A stretch of 5,493 bases of DNA from JBLHGU01 sp047615875 (GTDB lineage: Bacteria > Pseudomonadota > Gammaproteobacteria > Arenicellales > CAJQKF01): assembly GCA_047615875.1 (NCBI GenBank), contig JBLHGU010000304.1:1-5493 (forward strand), read 5' to 3'. Each line of letters begins with the position of its first letter. Within the stretch, counting starts at the first letter, position 1. Shown here in pieces: positions 1-5,493 of the stretch. The notes beneath the pieces were generated by a model, which saw only the letters and a program-made list of their open reading frames with translations, made no database searches and was not told the DNA's origin. Position numbers and translations under genes: made by a program.

Positions 1-472
1 CTCGATCATAAACCACCTCCTTCATGGTATCGACCATCTGAATATGCTCATTAACCAGCTGGGTGAGATCCTTATCACCACTGACAATCACCGCATTAAT
101 GCCGCGCTCTGCAGCCTGGAAGGCGAGCGTACCAATGACATCATCAGCTTCTACCCCACCAACACACAACAACGGCATGCCCATGGCACGAACTGATTCA
201 TGAACCGCTTCTATTTGCGTACGCAATTCATCTGGCATCGGCGGACGATTGGCTTTGTATTTATCATACATGTCATTACGAAACGTCTTGCCCTTGGCAT
301 CAAACACCACCACCATGTGGGTAGGCTTGTAATCGTCTTCCAACCGTTTGAGCATGTTGATAACGCCATATACCGCACCCGTTGGCTCACCCTTTGAGTT
401 GCTCAAAAAGGGCATGGCATGAAAAGCTCTAAACAGGTAGGAGGACCCGTCGACCAGGATTATTTGTTTCAT
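1..472 (-). CDS. polA: DNA polymerase I, N-terminal part of the 5' nuclease domain (partial at left edge)
   Basis: The first 157 codons of DNA polymerase I are present. The gene begins at the ATG on the complement of 470-472 and runs off the left edge. Pol I fills gaps and removes RNA primers during lagging-strand synthesis and excision repair in the cytoplasm. The visible part is the 5'-3' exonuclease (FEN-like) domain. It opens with ILVDGSSYLFRAFHA (residues 5-19) and includes YKANRPPMPDEL (72-83), GGVEADDVIG (105-114) and VSGDKDLTQL (130-139). The acidic metal ligands expected from E. coli Pol I are all there: Asp8, Asp58, Glu108, Asp110, Asp111, Asp133 and Asp135, each offset by five from the E. 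coli numbering because of a shorter N-terminus. The start is fixed by homology. No strong Shine-Dalgarno precedes it, only an AT-rich leader. The gene lies 52 bp downstream of ybbP on the same strand. The polymerase and proofreading domains are outside the window. Confidence 0.97.
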   Translation of the reverse strand, partial: MKQIILVDGSSYLFRAFHAMPFLSNSKGEPTGAVYGVINMLKRLEDDYKPTHMVVVFDAKGKTFRNDMYDKYKANRPPMPDELRTQIEAVHESVRAMGMPLLCVGGVEADDVIGTLAFQAAERGINAVIVSGDKDLTQLVNEHIQMVDTMKEVVYDR

Positions 473-500
473 AATTATTAAATTCAGGCTATTTGCGTTG

Positions 501-528
501 ATTGTAACCCGTCGCGAGAGGTTTTTAA
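501..528 (-). promoter_or_regulatory. Candidate sigma-70 promoter for polA
   Basis: On the minus strand a TTAAAA -35-like hexamer (complement of 523-528, 4 of 6 consensus bases) is separated by 16 bp from TACAAT (complement of 501-506, 5 of 6). Transcription would start near 494 and give a short leader of about 20 nt before the polA ATG. The -35 box includes the ybbP stop codon (complement of 525-527). This is a pattern match only. polA could also be reached by read-through from ybbAP, as no terminator hairpin with a T-run is visible in the 52-bp gap. Confidence 0.4.
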
Positions 529-2975
529 CCTGTGGAGAGCAACCGTAAGGGAGAAGCAGCAAGCATTGGACGCAAACTTAACAAAGCGCCGATAGCAACT
601 ACTACAGCGCCCAACAACATTGCCACAGGGATACTCGCCCAGGTTGGATTAAATGCAAACTCAAATACCCAGGATGCGGATAACCAGCCAACAATAATTG
701 CCATAGACGAGCCCACCAATCCGGCCACGCTGCCCAACAAGGCAAATTCGGTTAGCATCGATCGATAAATCCATGGAGAGGATGCACCGAGAGATTTCAG
801 CAACCCTACCTCATCTCTACGCACATGGCGCTGGCCTTGTAAGACACTGGTGAGAACCAGCAAGGCGCCGATTAGTGCAAATATAAAAACCCCATTTATC
901 GCCATCGCTCCCTGCTGCATCAGATCGCGAAATCGTTTCAGAATCATGCTGATATCAATGGGGGTTACCGCTGGAAACTTTCTTGCCAGGTCGATAGACA
1001 TGGATTTTTGCTCTGCCGGCACATACATGCTGGTCATATAGGTGCGGGGAATTGCATCCAGCATTCCAGAATTGGCAATGATATAAAAATTTGGTTGCAT
1101 GGAATCCCATTGCACTTGACGTAAATTCTCTACTGGAGCCGAAATAGCTTCACCATTAATCTCTACCGTCAGCATGTCCCCGGGTTTGATATTCAGCATG
1201 TGTGCGGTATCCACTTCCATGGACCAGGCAGGCGTACCGCGCTTAAACCACTGCCCCTCAACCACCTGATTACTTTCAGGCAGTTCGGCTAATTCAGTCA
1301 GATTGAAGTCATGATTAATACGATGTTTTGCACGTCGGTCGCTGAAGGAGTCTGCTGAAAACAGATTTCCGTTTACTGAATTCAAACGACCTCGGGAAAT
1401 TGGATAATGCAATTCCGGTGTTATTCCACGACTGGAGAGAAACTCATCAAACGGCTCTCGGTCCTGGGCCTGAATATTTATAACGAATAAGTTCGGCGCC
1501 AACTCAGGCAGGCTTTGCTGCCAGGCGGCGAAAAGATCTCCACGCACTACACTTAACAAAACAATGGAAAAAACCCCTGCACCAAATGCGCTGGCCAACC
1601 ACGCACTGCGGTGAATATTACTTTTAAGATTTTTTACCGCCGCAAACCAGGATGTTGATCGAACAGGCAGCACACCATAAAGTAAGCGAATGACTATATT
1701 CGAGACGATGAAAAATAGTACCCCGGCAAGTACGATACCAATTAATACCGCCCCACCCAACCAGACGCTCTTAGAGATAACAGCAGTAATTACCAGCAAT
1801 AACAAAGCAATCACTGCATAACCAACTCGCAAATTTCGACCCTTTTGCACCGTGCCGGCACGAAATATCTGCATCACTGAAACATTCCGATAACCCAACA
1901 TAGATGGACTAAGCACCGCCATTAACGCCAGCAACCCAAACACACACCCCAGCACCGCCGGAAGGATCTCTGCGGGTGGCAAAATAAACCCAGTTTGTTT
2001 GGCAACCAGTGCCGCAGATGCTACCTGAATAACAACACCCACCAGGGCACCCAATATCGAGACAAAAAACCCAATTAAAAACACCGGCACAAACTGGTTA
2101 TAAAAATTTCTACGATGGGTACTTCCCAAACAACGTAATAGCGCCATCTCGCGGGTTTGATAACGCCACAATCCCTGAGCTGCTAATGCCATTGCCACAA
2201 TGGCTAAAATAACGGCTAGCATCACCACCAATTTCAAGTAGGACGATACCCGACCAGTAAACGCACTCACCTCGCTACGTCGAGTATCTACCGTATGCCA
2301 GGACTCATGGGGTTCGAGCAATAGTTTAATATCTTTACCGAAACCGGCTATTGCCTGGTGCTCACCTGCCACCAGCAATCGGTAACGTGCCCGACTGGCA
2401 GCAGAAATCAATCCGGTAGCTGGCAAATCCTCAATACGCATCATAACCCGGGGCGCCATGCGAAACGCGCCGGCCTCACCACCAGGCTCCATTACGATAC
2501 TGCCGACTATGTTGAAATCAGAAGACCCGATGGCAACTGCGTCTCCAATCTTTAATTTCAAACCCGCCATTAAACGATCCGCAAGCCAGACCTCGCCTGA
2601 CCCAAGTTTTGGCATGTTGCTGCCTTCTACTATTAACTCGCCACGCAGGGGATAAAGATCATCTATGGCGCGTACAGCGGAAAGCTGACCATCCTCATCA
2701 GTTAGCAGCATGGTGAGAAAGGAAATCGACTGAGAGGTTTGTAATCCCATACCTGTCGCCAAATCCTCCAGCCTAGAATCCAGTGGTCTACTGGAAGATA
2801 TCAGGGCATCCGCACCCAGCAAGCCACTGGCCCGTTCCTGCATTGCCAATTCAACTCGATTTGCAAACATGCCCACAGAAACTAATGCGGCAGTAACTAC
2901 CAGTAAACAGCCGCACAGGAGGCGGAATTCCGATAAGCGCCAAAACCGGTTAATACTCCGCTGAGCAAAATTCAT
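525..2975 (-). CDS. ybbP: YbbP-like ABC transporter permease (FtsX family, 10 TM helices)
   Basis: Inner-membrane permease of 816 residues, close to the roughly 800 of E. coli YbbP. Hydrophobic segments that look like membrane helices lie near 18-38, 247-267, 294-318, 335-357, 385-401, 404-430, 457-477, 691-713, 741-768 and 781-801. Two large hydrophilic stretches (about 39-245 and 480-688) should be periplasmic. Both FtsX modules carry the cytoplasmic coupling motif after their first core helix: REMALLRCLGST (275-286) and DEVGLLKSLGAS (721-732). The protein ends with the usual RPMLAASPLRLL. Family knowledge places it with the MacB/LolCE/FtsX mechanotransmission transporters, which use ATP to move periplasmic domains and do not necessarily pump through a pore. 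The ATG overlaps the ybbA stop (ATGA, 4 bp), indicating translational coupling, and AAGG lies 9 nt upstream. The substrate is not shown by the sequence. The divergent tesA suggests lipids or hydrophobic esters. Confidence 0.93.
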   Translation of the reverse strand: MNFAQRSINRFWRLSEFRLLCGCLLVVTAALVSVGMFANRVELAMQERASGLLGADALISSSRPLDSRLEDLATGMGLQTSQSISFLTMLLTDEDGQLSAVRAIDDLYPLRGELIVEGSNMPKLGSGEVWLADRLMAGLKLKIGDAVAIGSSDFNIVGSIVMEPGGEAGAFRMAPRVMMRIEDLPATGLISAASRARYRLLVAGEHQAIAGFGKDIKLLLEPHESWHTVDTRRSEVSAFTGRVSSYLKLVVMLAVILAIVAMALAAQGLWRYQTREMALLRCLGSTHRRNFYNQFVPVFLIGFFVSILGALVGVVIQVASAALVAKQTGFILPPAEILPAVLGCVFGLLALMAVLSPSMLGYRNVSVMQIFRAGTVQKGRNLRVGYAVIALLLLVITAVISKSVWLGGAVLIGIVLAGVLFFIVSNIVIRLLYGVLPVRSTSWFAAVKNLKSNIHRSAWLASAFGAGVFSIVLLSVVRGDLFAAWQQSLPELAPNLFVINIQAQDREPFDEFLSSRGITPELHYPISRGRLNSVNGNLFSADSFSDRRAKHRINHDFNLTELAELPESNQVVEGQWFKRGTPAWSMEVDTAHMLNIKPGDMLTVEINGEAISAPVENLRQVQWDSMQPNFYIIANSGMLDAIPRTYMTSMYVPAEQKSMSIDLARKFPAVTPIDISMILKRFRDLMQQGAMAINGVFIFALIGALLVLTSVLQGQRHVRRDEVGLLKSLGASSPWIYRSMLTEFALLGSVAGLVGSSMAIIVGWLSASWVFEFAFNPTWASIPVAMLLGAVVVAIGALLSLRPMLAASPLRLLSTG

Positions 2976-3673
2976 ACTAAACGGCCTTGTATCAATTCAT
3001 AGGCTATATGGCATCGGGTCGCCAACTGTTTATCGTGGCTTACCAGTACCAAACTGCAATTAAGCTCTGCACATAATTCAAACAACATATCGACAATCAT
3101 TGTGCCGGTTGCGCTATCTAAATTACCTGTAGGCTCATCGGCGAAAATTATTCGCGGCCGGGTGACCATGGCACGAGCCAGAGCAACCCGTTGTTGCTCG
3201 CCACCAGAAAGCTGCCCAGGCAAATGTCCCAACCGATGAGATAGCCCTACCCGCTCCAGTGCATCGGTTGATCGACTGATAATAGAATCAATCCCTGGCA
3301 CCACTTCCAGAGCAAGGGATACATTCTCGAGCGCGGTAAGATTGGGCAAGAGCTGGAAGGATTGGAATACAAACCCAACCTGCCCTCTGCGTAAAATGGC
3401 GCGCTGATCTTCATCCAACCGAGTAATTTCCTGGCCTAGCAGATGAATTTCACCCTGTTTGGCTGTATCAAGCCCGGCTAAGAGACCCAGTAACGTGGTT
3501 TTGCCAGAACCCGATTTACCGGTAAATACGACGGAGCTGTTTTCACCAAGAGCAAAAGTGACGCCGTTTAAAATTTGTATTAACTGACTGCCAAATCTGA
3601 CATTATGAATAACATTGTTCGCGCTCAGCACTGGTGAGGACTTAGAATCTTTGGGCACGGTTGGTTCAGCCAT
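2972..3673 (-). CDS. ybbA: YbbA-like ABC transporter ATP-binding protein
   Basis: Cytoplasmic ATPase subunit of 233 residues, partner of the YbbP permease encoded immediately downstream with a 4-bp overlap. All ABC motifs are intact: Walker A GKSGSGKTT (52-60), Q-loop FVFQSF (101-106, Gln104), signature LSGGEQQR (155-162), Walker B IIFADE (175-180, catalytic Glu180), D-loop GNLD (183-186) and H-loop His213. FVFQSFQLLPNLTALENV and DEPTGNLD are typical of the MacB/LolD/FtsE/YbbA class. Assignment to YbbA rests on the permease type and on the divergent tesA, the same arrangement as in E. coli. The ATG (complement of 3671-3673) is the only ATG available after an in-frame upstream stop, but no good Shine-Dalgarno precedes it. 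Residues 1-15 are low-complexity and unlikely to be part of the ABC fold, so a slightly later start cannot be excluded. No convincing promoter was found for it in the divergent region. Confidence 0.95.
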   Translation of the reverse strand: MAEPTVPKDSKSSPVLSANNVIHNVRFGSQLIQILNGVTFALGENSSVVFTGKSGSGKTTLLGLLAGLDTAKQGEIHLLGQEITRLDEDQRAILRRGQVGFVFQSFQLLPNLTALENVSLALEVVPGIDSIISRSTDALERVGLSHRLGHLPGQLSGGEQQRVALARAMVTRPRIIFADEPTGNLDSATGTMIVDMLFELCAELNCSLVLVSHDKQLATRCHIAYELIQGRLV

Positions 3674-3717
3674 CAGGAAATTTATGGGAAGAAAATTAGC
3701 GGGTTACCTTACTTTAA

Positions 3718-3746
3718 TTGCCGACTGCGGTCTCCTTACAGATAAT
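3718..3746 (+). promoter_or_regulatory. Candidate sigma-70 promoter for tesA
   Basis: TTGCCG (3718-3723, 4 of 6 matches to the -35 consensus) and GATAAT (3741-3746, 5 of 6 matches to the -10 consensus) are separated by an ideal 17 bp. Initiation would fall near 3753 and give a leader of about 36 nt to the ATG at 3789. That leader would be only about 9 nt for the alternative TTG at 3762, which supports the ATG as the real start. It lies in the divergent gap between ybbA and tesA. No operator-like palindrome was recognised. Confidence 0.5.
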
Positions 3747-3788
3747 CCACCGTTTAGTTAGTTGGACATTTTCAATCCAGGTCGAATT

Positions 3789-4409
3789 ATGCAAATCAGA
3801 TTTCCCTCATTCCTCACCGGAATTTTATTAACCCTAAGCCTGCTTGCGCCTATAAAGGCGTTTGCCGCGGACGTGCTGGTCTGGGGCGATAGCCTAAGCG
3901 CGGCTTACTCTATGCCCGTGGAAAACGGCTGGGTAGCACTTATGGGAAAGGAGTTGGAGCCCTATGGCCTTGAGATTGCCAATGGCAGTGTATCCGGGGA
4001 AATTACAGCCAATGGGCTAGCCAGATTACCCGCCGCGTTAAATAGACATAAACCACAGCTGGTCGTTCTCGAATTAGGTGCCAATGATGGCTTGCGGGGT
4101 ATGAACCTTAAACAGATGCATCGCAATCTTGAACAGATGATTGTACTTAGTCAACAAGTTGGAGCTAAAGTCCTGCTACTGGGCATGCGCATACCGCCCA
4201 ATTATGGCCCTCGCTACAGTTCACAGTTCAAACAGATTTATGAGGATTTATCAGAATCCCAGAATATTTCTTTGATTGAGTTTTTTCTCGCCAATGTTTT
4301 CTCCAAAAACCACTTGATGCAAGCAGACAATTTACACCCTAACGAAGATGCACAACCGATTCTGGTTAATGTCATTTGGCCTAAAGTACAGTCTTTGCTT
4401 TTCGATTAA
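3789..4409 (+). CDS. tesA: TesA: periplasmic acyl-CoA thioesterase I / protease I / lysophospholipase L1 (SGNH hydrolase)
   Basis: A 206-residue SGNH (GDSL) hydrolase matching E. coli TesA in length and motif order. Residues 1-26 form a signal peptide: basic MQIR, a hydrophobic core, then cleavage after AFA to give a mature protein starting ADVLVWGDSLS, so the enzyme should be periplasmic. Block I GDSLS holds the nucleophile Ser35. Block II VSGE supplies oxyanion Gly70. Block III GANDGLRG supplies Asn99. Block V DNLHPN supplies the catalytic Asp180 and His183. LARLP and the R-x-P-x-NYG-x-RY motif after block III are TesA hallmarks. Known TesA enzymes cleave acyl thioesters, lysophospholipids and some amino-acid esters. 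I chose the ATG at 3789 because AGG sits 7 nt upstream (3779-3781) and the signal peptide then begins cleanly. A TTG at 3762 would add nine residues before the signal peptide and lacks a ribosome site. The gene is divergent from ybbAP, consistent with a shared role. Confidence 0.95.
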   Translation: MQIRFPSFLTGILLTLSLLAPIKAFAADVLVWGDSLSAAYSMPVENGWVALMGKELEPYGLEIANGSVSGEITANGLARLPAALNRHKPQLVVLELGANDGLRGMNLKQMHRNLEQMIVLSQQVGAKVLLLGMRIPPNYGPRYSSQFKQIYEDLSESQNISLIEFFLANVFSKNHLMQADNLHPNEDAQPILVNVIWPKVQSLLFD

Positions 4410-4414
4410 AGCAA
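4395..4414. terminator. Weak inverted repeat at the tesA 3' end, possible hairpin
   Basis: TTGCTTT (4395-4401) and AAAGCAA (4408-4414) form a perfect 7-bp stem with a 6-nt loop that includes the first base of the tesA stop codon. Only two of the seven pairs are G-C, and no T-run follows on either strand. It is a poor intrinsic terminator, but it is the only hairpin seen between the convergent tesA and SRAP genes, whose coding regions are 8 bp apart. Confidence 0.22.
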
Positions 4415-4417
4415 CGA

Positions 4418-5092
4418 TCAAACCGCAATAGGCTTTAGACATTCAGTAGCGTTATTTGACGGACTATTAACGAAAGTACCAACAGGATAAAAATTAAGGT
4501 CGGTAATAGCATGGGATTGACCCGCTTGCTGTAGTTCGGCTGGGCTAGATAGCGGATTCAACCATTCACGAATAAATTCTCGGTCAGGTATCAGTGGCAT
4601 TCTATGGTGTATTTCTTCCACTTTAGTATTCGCCTGGCGAGTCATGATGCTGAAAGTAGTCTGTGTTTCATCAGTTAGTTTGGAGTTCGACTCCCACAAA
4701 CCCGCCAACACAAAGGGCCGGTGGTCGCCGGCATAAAAATAATAGGGTTGTTTACCGGATTCTGTACTGCACCATTCATAGTAACCGTCACAAAGCACCA
4801 CACAGCGCCGCTTCTTAAACGCATTCCTAAACATAGGCTTTTCTGCTGCGGTTTCAATGCGTGCATTGATTGGCCGACTTAAGCCCGATTTACTGACCCA
4901 CCCGGGCAACAGTCCCCACTGCAATGAGCGGGCTTTCGGATTGCCATCGGTTCCCTGGGCAACCACCAGTGCGGATTGAGAAGGCGCGATGTTGTAACTG
5001 GAAGCTAAACCAGGGTCTGATTCCAGCACCAGCCCTTCAATCAATTCCGCGAATGCTGAAAGTTCGCTATGTCGATCAAAGCGCCCGCACAT
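4418..5092 (-). CDS. SRAP-family abasic-site DNA-protein crosslinking protein (YedK/HMCES type)
   Basis: A 224-residue SOS-response-associated peptidase (SRAP) domain protein, about the usual full length for the family. Characterised members (E. coli YedK, human HMCES) use Cys2, exposed when the initiator Met is removed, to form a thiazolidine crosslink with abasic sites in single-stranded DNA, protecting them from cleavage. Here the protein starts MCGRF with Cys2. It continues with YNIAPSQ (33-39), WGLLPGW (59-65), NARIET (76-81, Asn76), CDGYYEW (101-107, Glu106), FSIMTRQAN (147-155) and IHHRMPL (161-167, His162). Cys2, Asn76, Glu106 and His162 match YedK Cys2, Asn75, Glu105 and His160, so the active site appears intact. 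The ATG must be correct because Cys2 has to follow it. No clear Shine-Dalgarno is present. The gene begins 6 bp after the stop of the upstream same-strand gene, so it is probably cotranscribed with it. I saw no LexA box, as expected if its promoter lies upstream outside the window. Confidence 0.95.
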   Translation of the reverse strand: MCGRFDRHSELSAFAELIEGLVLESDPGLASSYNIAPSQSALVVAQGTDGNPKARSLQWGLLPGWVSKSGLSRPINARIETAAEKPMFRNAFKKRRCVVLCDGYYEWCSTESGKQPYYFYAGDHRPFVLAGLWESNSKLTDETQTTFSIMTRQANTKVEEIHHRMPLIPDREFIREWLNPLSSPAELQQAGQSHAITDLNFYPVGTFVNSPSNNATECLKPIAV

Positions 5093-5098
5093 AATCCG

Positions 5099-5493
5099 TT
5101 ACTGAGAATTCAAATGTGGGTATAGACCAGGGAGTGATTTATCTCTCTTCGACTTTTTACCATTGCCAGGCTTTACAAAGTGTCTCTTACACTCAGACCA
5201 AAATGCCTTACCATCAAACTCAAAAGTCTGCCGAGAATACTGGCTGGCCTGAAGCCTGGTCAGCCATACCCCGACCTCGGCTGCGTCTAGTCTGGCAGCA
5301 ATTTCAGACAGCGACATATTAGGACTGCCAGGCCATTCAATTCTCGCCCAGCTTTGAATTGCAGCAATGAGCAAGCTGCAATCACCTTTTAGCGCAGCCT
5401 GTTTTATGGATGCGGGCGACATAGAAACTTGGGCATTCGGTATTTCATCATCGATGACTCTCGAAGCACCACGTCCTTTTCGCTCTAGCCACC
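5099..5493 (-). CDS. batD: C-terminal part of a BatD-like aerotolerance protein (5' end beyond right edge)
   Basis: The frame ending with TAA (complement of 5099-5101) stays open through the right edge, giving at least 130 residues starting WLERKGRGASRV. An ATG at 5420-5422 exists, but the codons upstream of it are open and protein-like, so it is probably internal. The fragment resembles the cytoplasmic tail after the last membrane helix of BatD (Bacteroides aerotolerance operon protein; part of the BatABCDE set beside a MoxR ATPase). It has a basic start with a Trp, then LLIAAIQSWARIEWPG (fragment residues about 40-55), LSEIAARLD (61-69), a Leu-rich turn into a Tyr-Ser segment, FDGKAFW (92-98), a Lys-rich stretch and a final LPGLYPHLNS. 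BatD is a membrane protein linked to oxidative-stress tolerance in some species, with its exact role unsettled. The assignment comes from remembered family features in the tail only. The defining N-terminal domains are outside the window. Confidence 0.62.
   Translation of the reverse strand, partial: WLERKGRGASRVIDDEIPNAQVSMSPASIKQAALKGDCSLLIAAIQSWARIEWPGSPNMSLSEIAARLDAAEVGVWLTRLQASQYSRQTFEFDGKAFWSECKRHFVKPGNGKKSKRDKSLPGLYPHLNSQ

Noticed and set aside
200..397. A plus-strand open frame with a run of four His residues, lying inside polA.
   Set aside because: It is fully antisense to the conserved 5' nuclease domain of polA, has no ribosome site, and its composition follows from the complementary polA codons.
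461..497. A near repeat of CAAATA followed by a CCTG-containing stretch around the polA start, and the palindrome ATAATTAT (471-478) covering the start codon.
   Set aside because: Both are short and A/T-rich, and one repeat copy lies in conserved polA codons. This is expected by chance and matches no operator I recognise.
520..530. The small inverted repeat GGTTTTTAACC at the end of ybbP, considered as a terminator.
   Set aside because: The stem is only four pairs with a three-base loop and no T-run follows it, which is too weak to end transcription.
2358..2655. Two overlapping plus-strand frames of 65 codons inside ybbP.
   Set aside because: They lie opposite well-formed FtsX-family coding sequence, overlap each other in different frames, and resemble no known protein.
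3674..3761. A possible promoter for ybbA on the minus strand (TAATTT as -10).
   Set aside because: The hexamer at the right distance upstream (GCAATT) is a poor -35, and nothing else in the 88 bp fits well, so it was not listed as a feature.
5116..5322. A plus-strand frame of 68 codons opposite the batD-like gene.
   Set aside because: The minus-strand frame continues through the whole region, with family-like motifs and tight spacing to the SRAP gene, so the plus-strand frame is a shadow.

Overview
The window looks like an ordinary chromosomal stretch of a gammaproteobacterium. All six genes are recognisable. The tesA / ybbA / ybbP block has the same divergent layout as in Escherichia coli, but the flanking genes (polA on one side, an SRAP gene and batD on the other) differ from E. 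coli. The mid-range base composition and the Bat gene suggest a free-living, possibly marine lineage such as Cellvibrionales or a relative. That placement is an inference from gene content and was not tested.

Layout. Positions 1-472 (minus) hold the start of polA, covering most of the 5' nuclease domain, and the gene runs off the left edge. Positions 525-2975 (minus) encode a ten-helix FtsX-type permease, YbbP. Positions 2972-3673 (minus) encode its ATPase, YbbA, which overlaps ybbP by 4 bp. An 88-bp region then separates ybbA from an upstream TTG of the divergent tesA frame; the gap is 115 bp to the ATG preferred here. tesA (3789-4409, plus) encodes a periplasmic SGNH thioesterase/lysophospholipase with a signal peptide. 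After an 8-bp convergent gap, 4418-5092 (minus) encodes an SRAP-family (YedK/HMCES) abasic-site protein. Six bases upstream of it, 5099-5493 (minus) is the C-terminal end of a gene running off the right edge, best read as batD.

How the genes fit together. YbbA and YbbP should form an inner-membrane ABC machine of the mechanotransmission (FtsX/MacB/LolCDE-like) type. TesA is the periplasmic hydrolase encoded opposite it, so the three probably act together on membrane-derived lipids or other hydrophobic esters. polA follows ybbP on the same strand and has its own candidate promoter, whose -35 box covers the ybbP stop codon. The SRAP gene appears to be the last gene of the transcript that carries batD.

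No mobile element, CRISPR array, tRNA, rRNA or repeat family was seen, and I found no evidence for a new system. The main corrections to a naive annotation are the tesA start (ATG 3789 instead of an upstream TTG) and the reading of the rightmost frame as a gene fragment, not a complete 107-residue protein.
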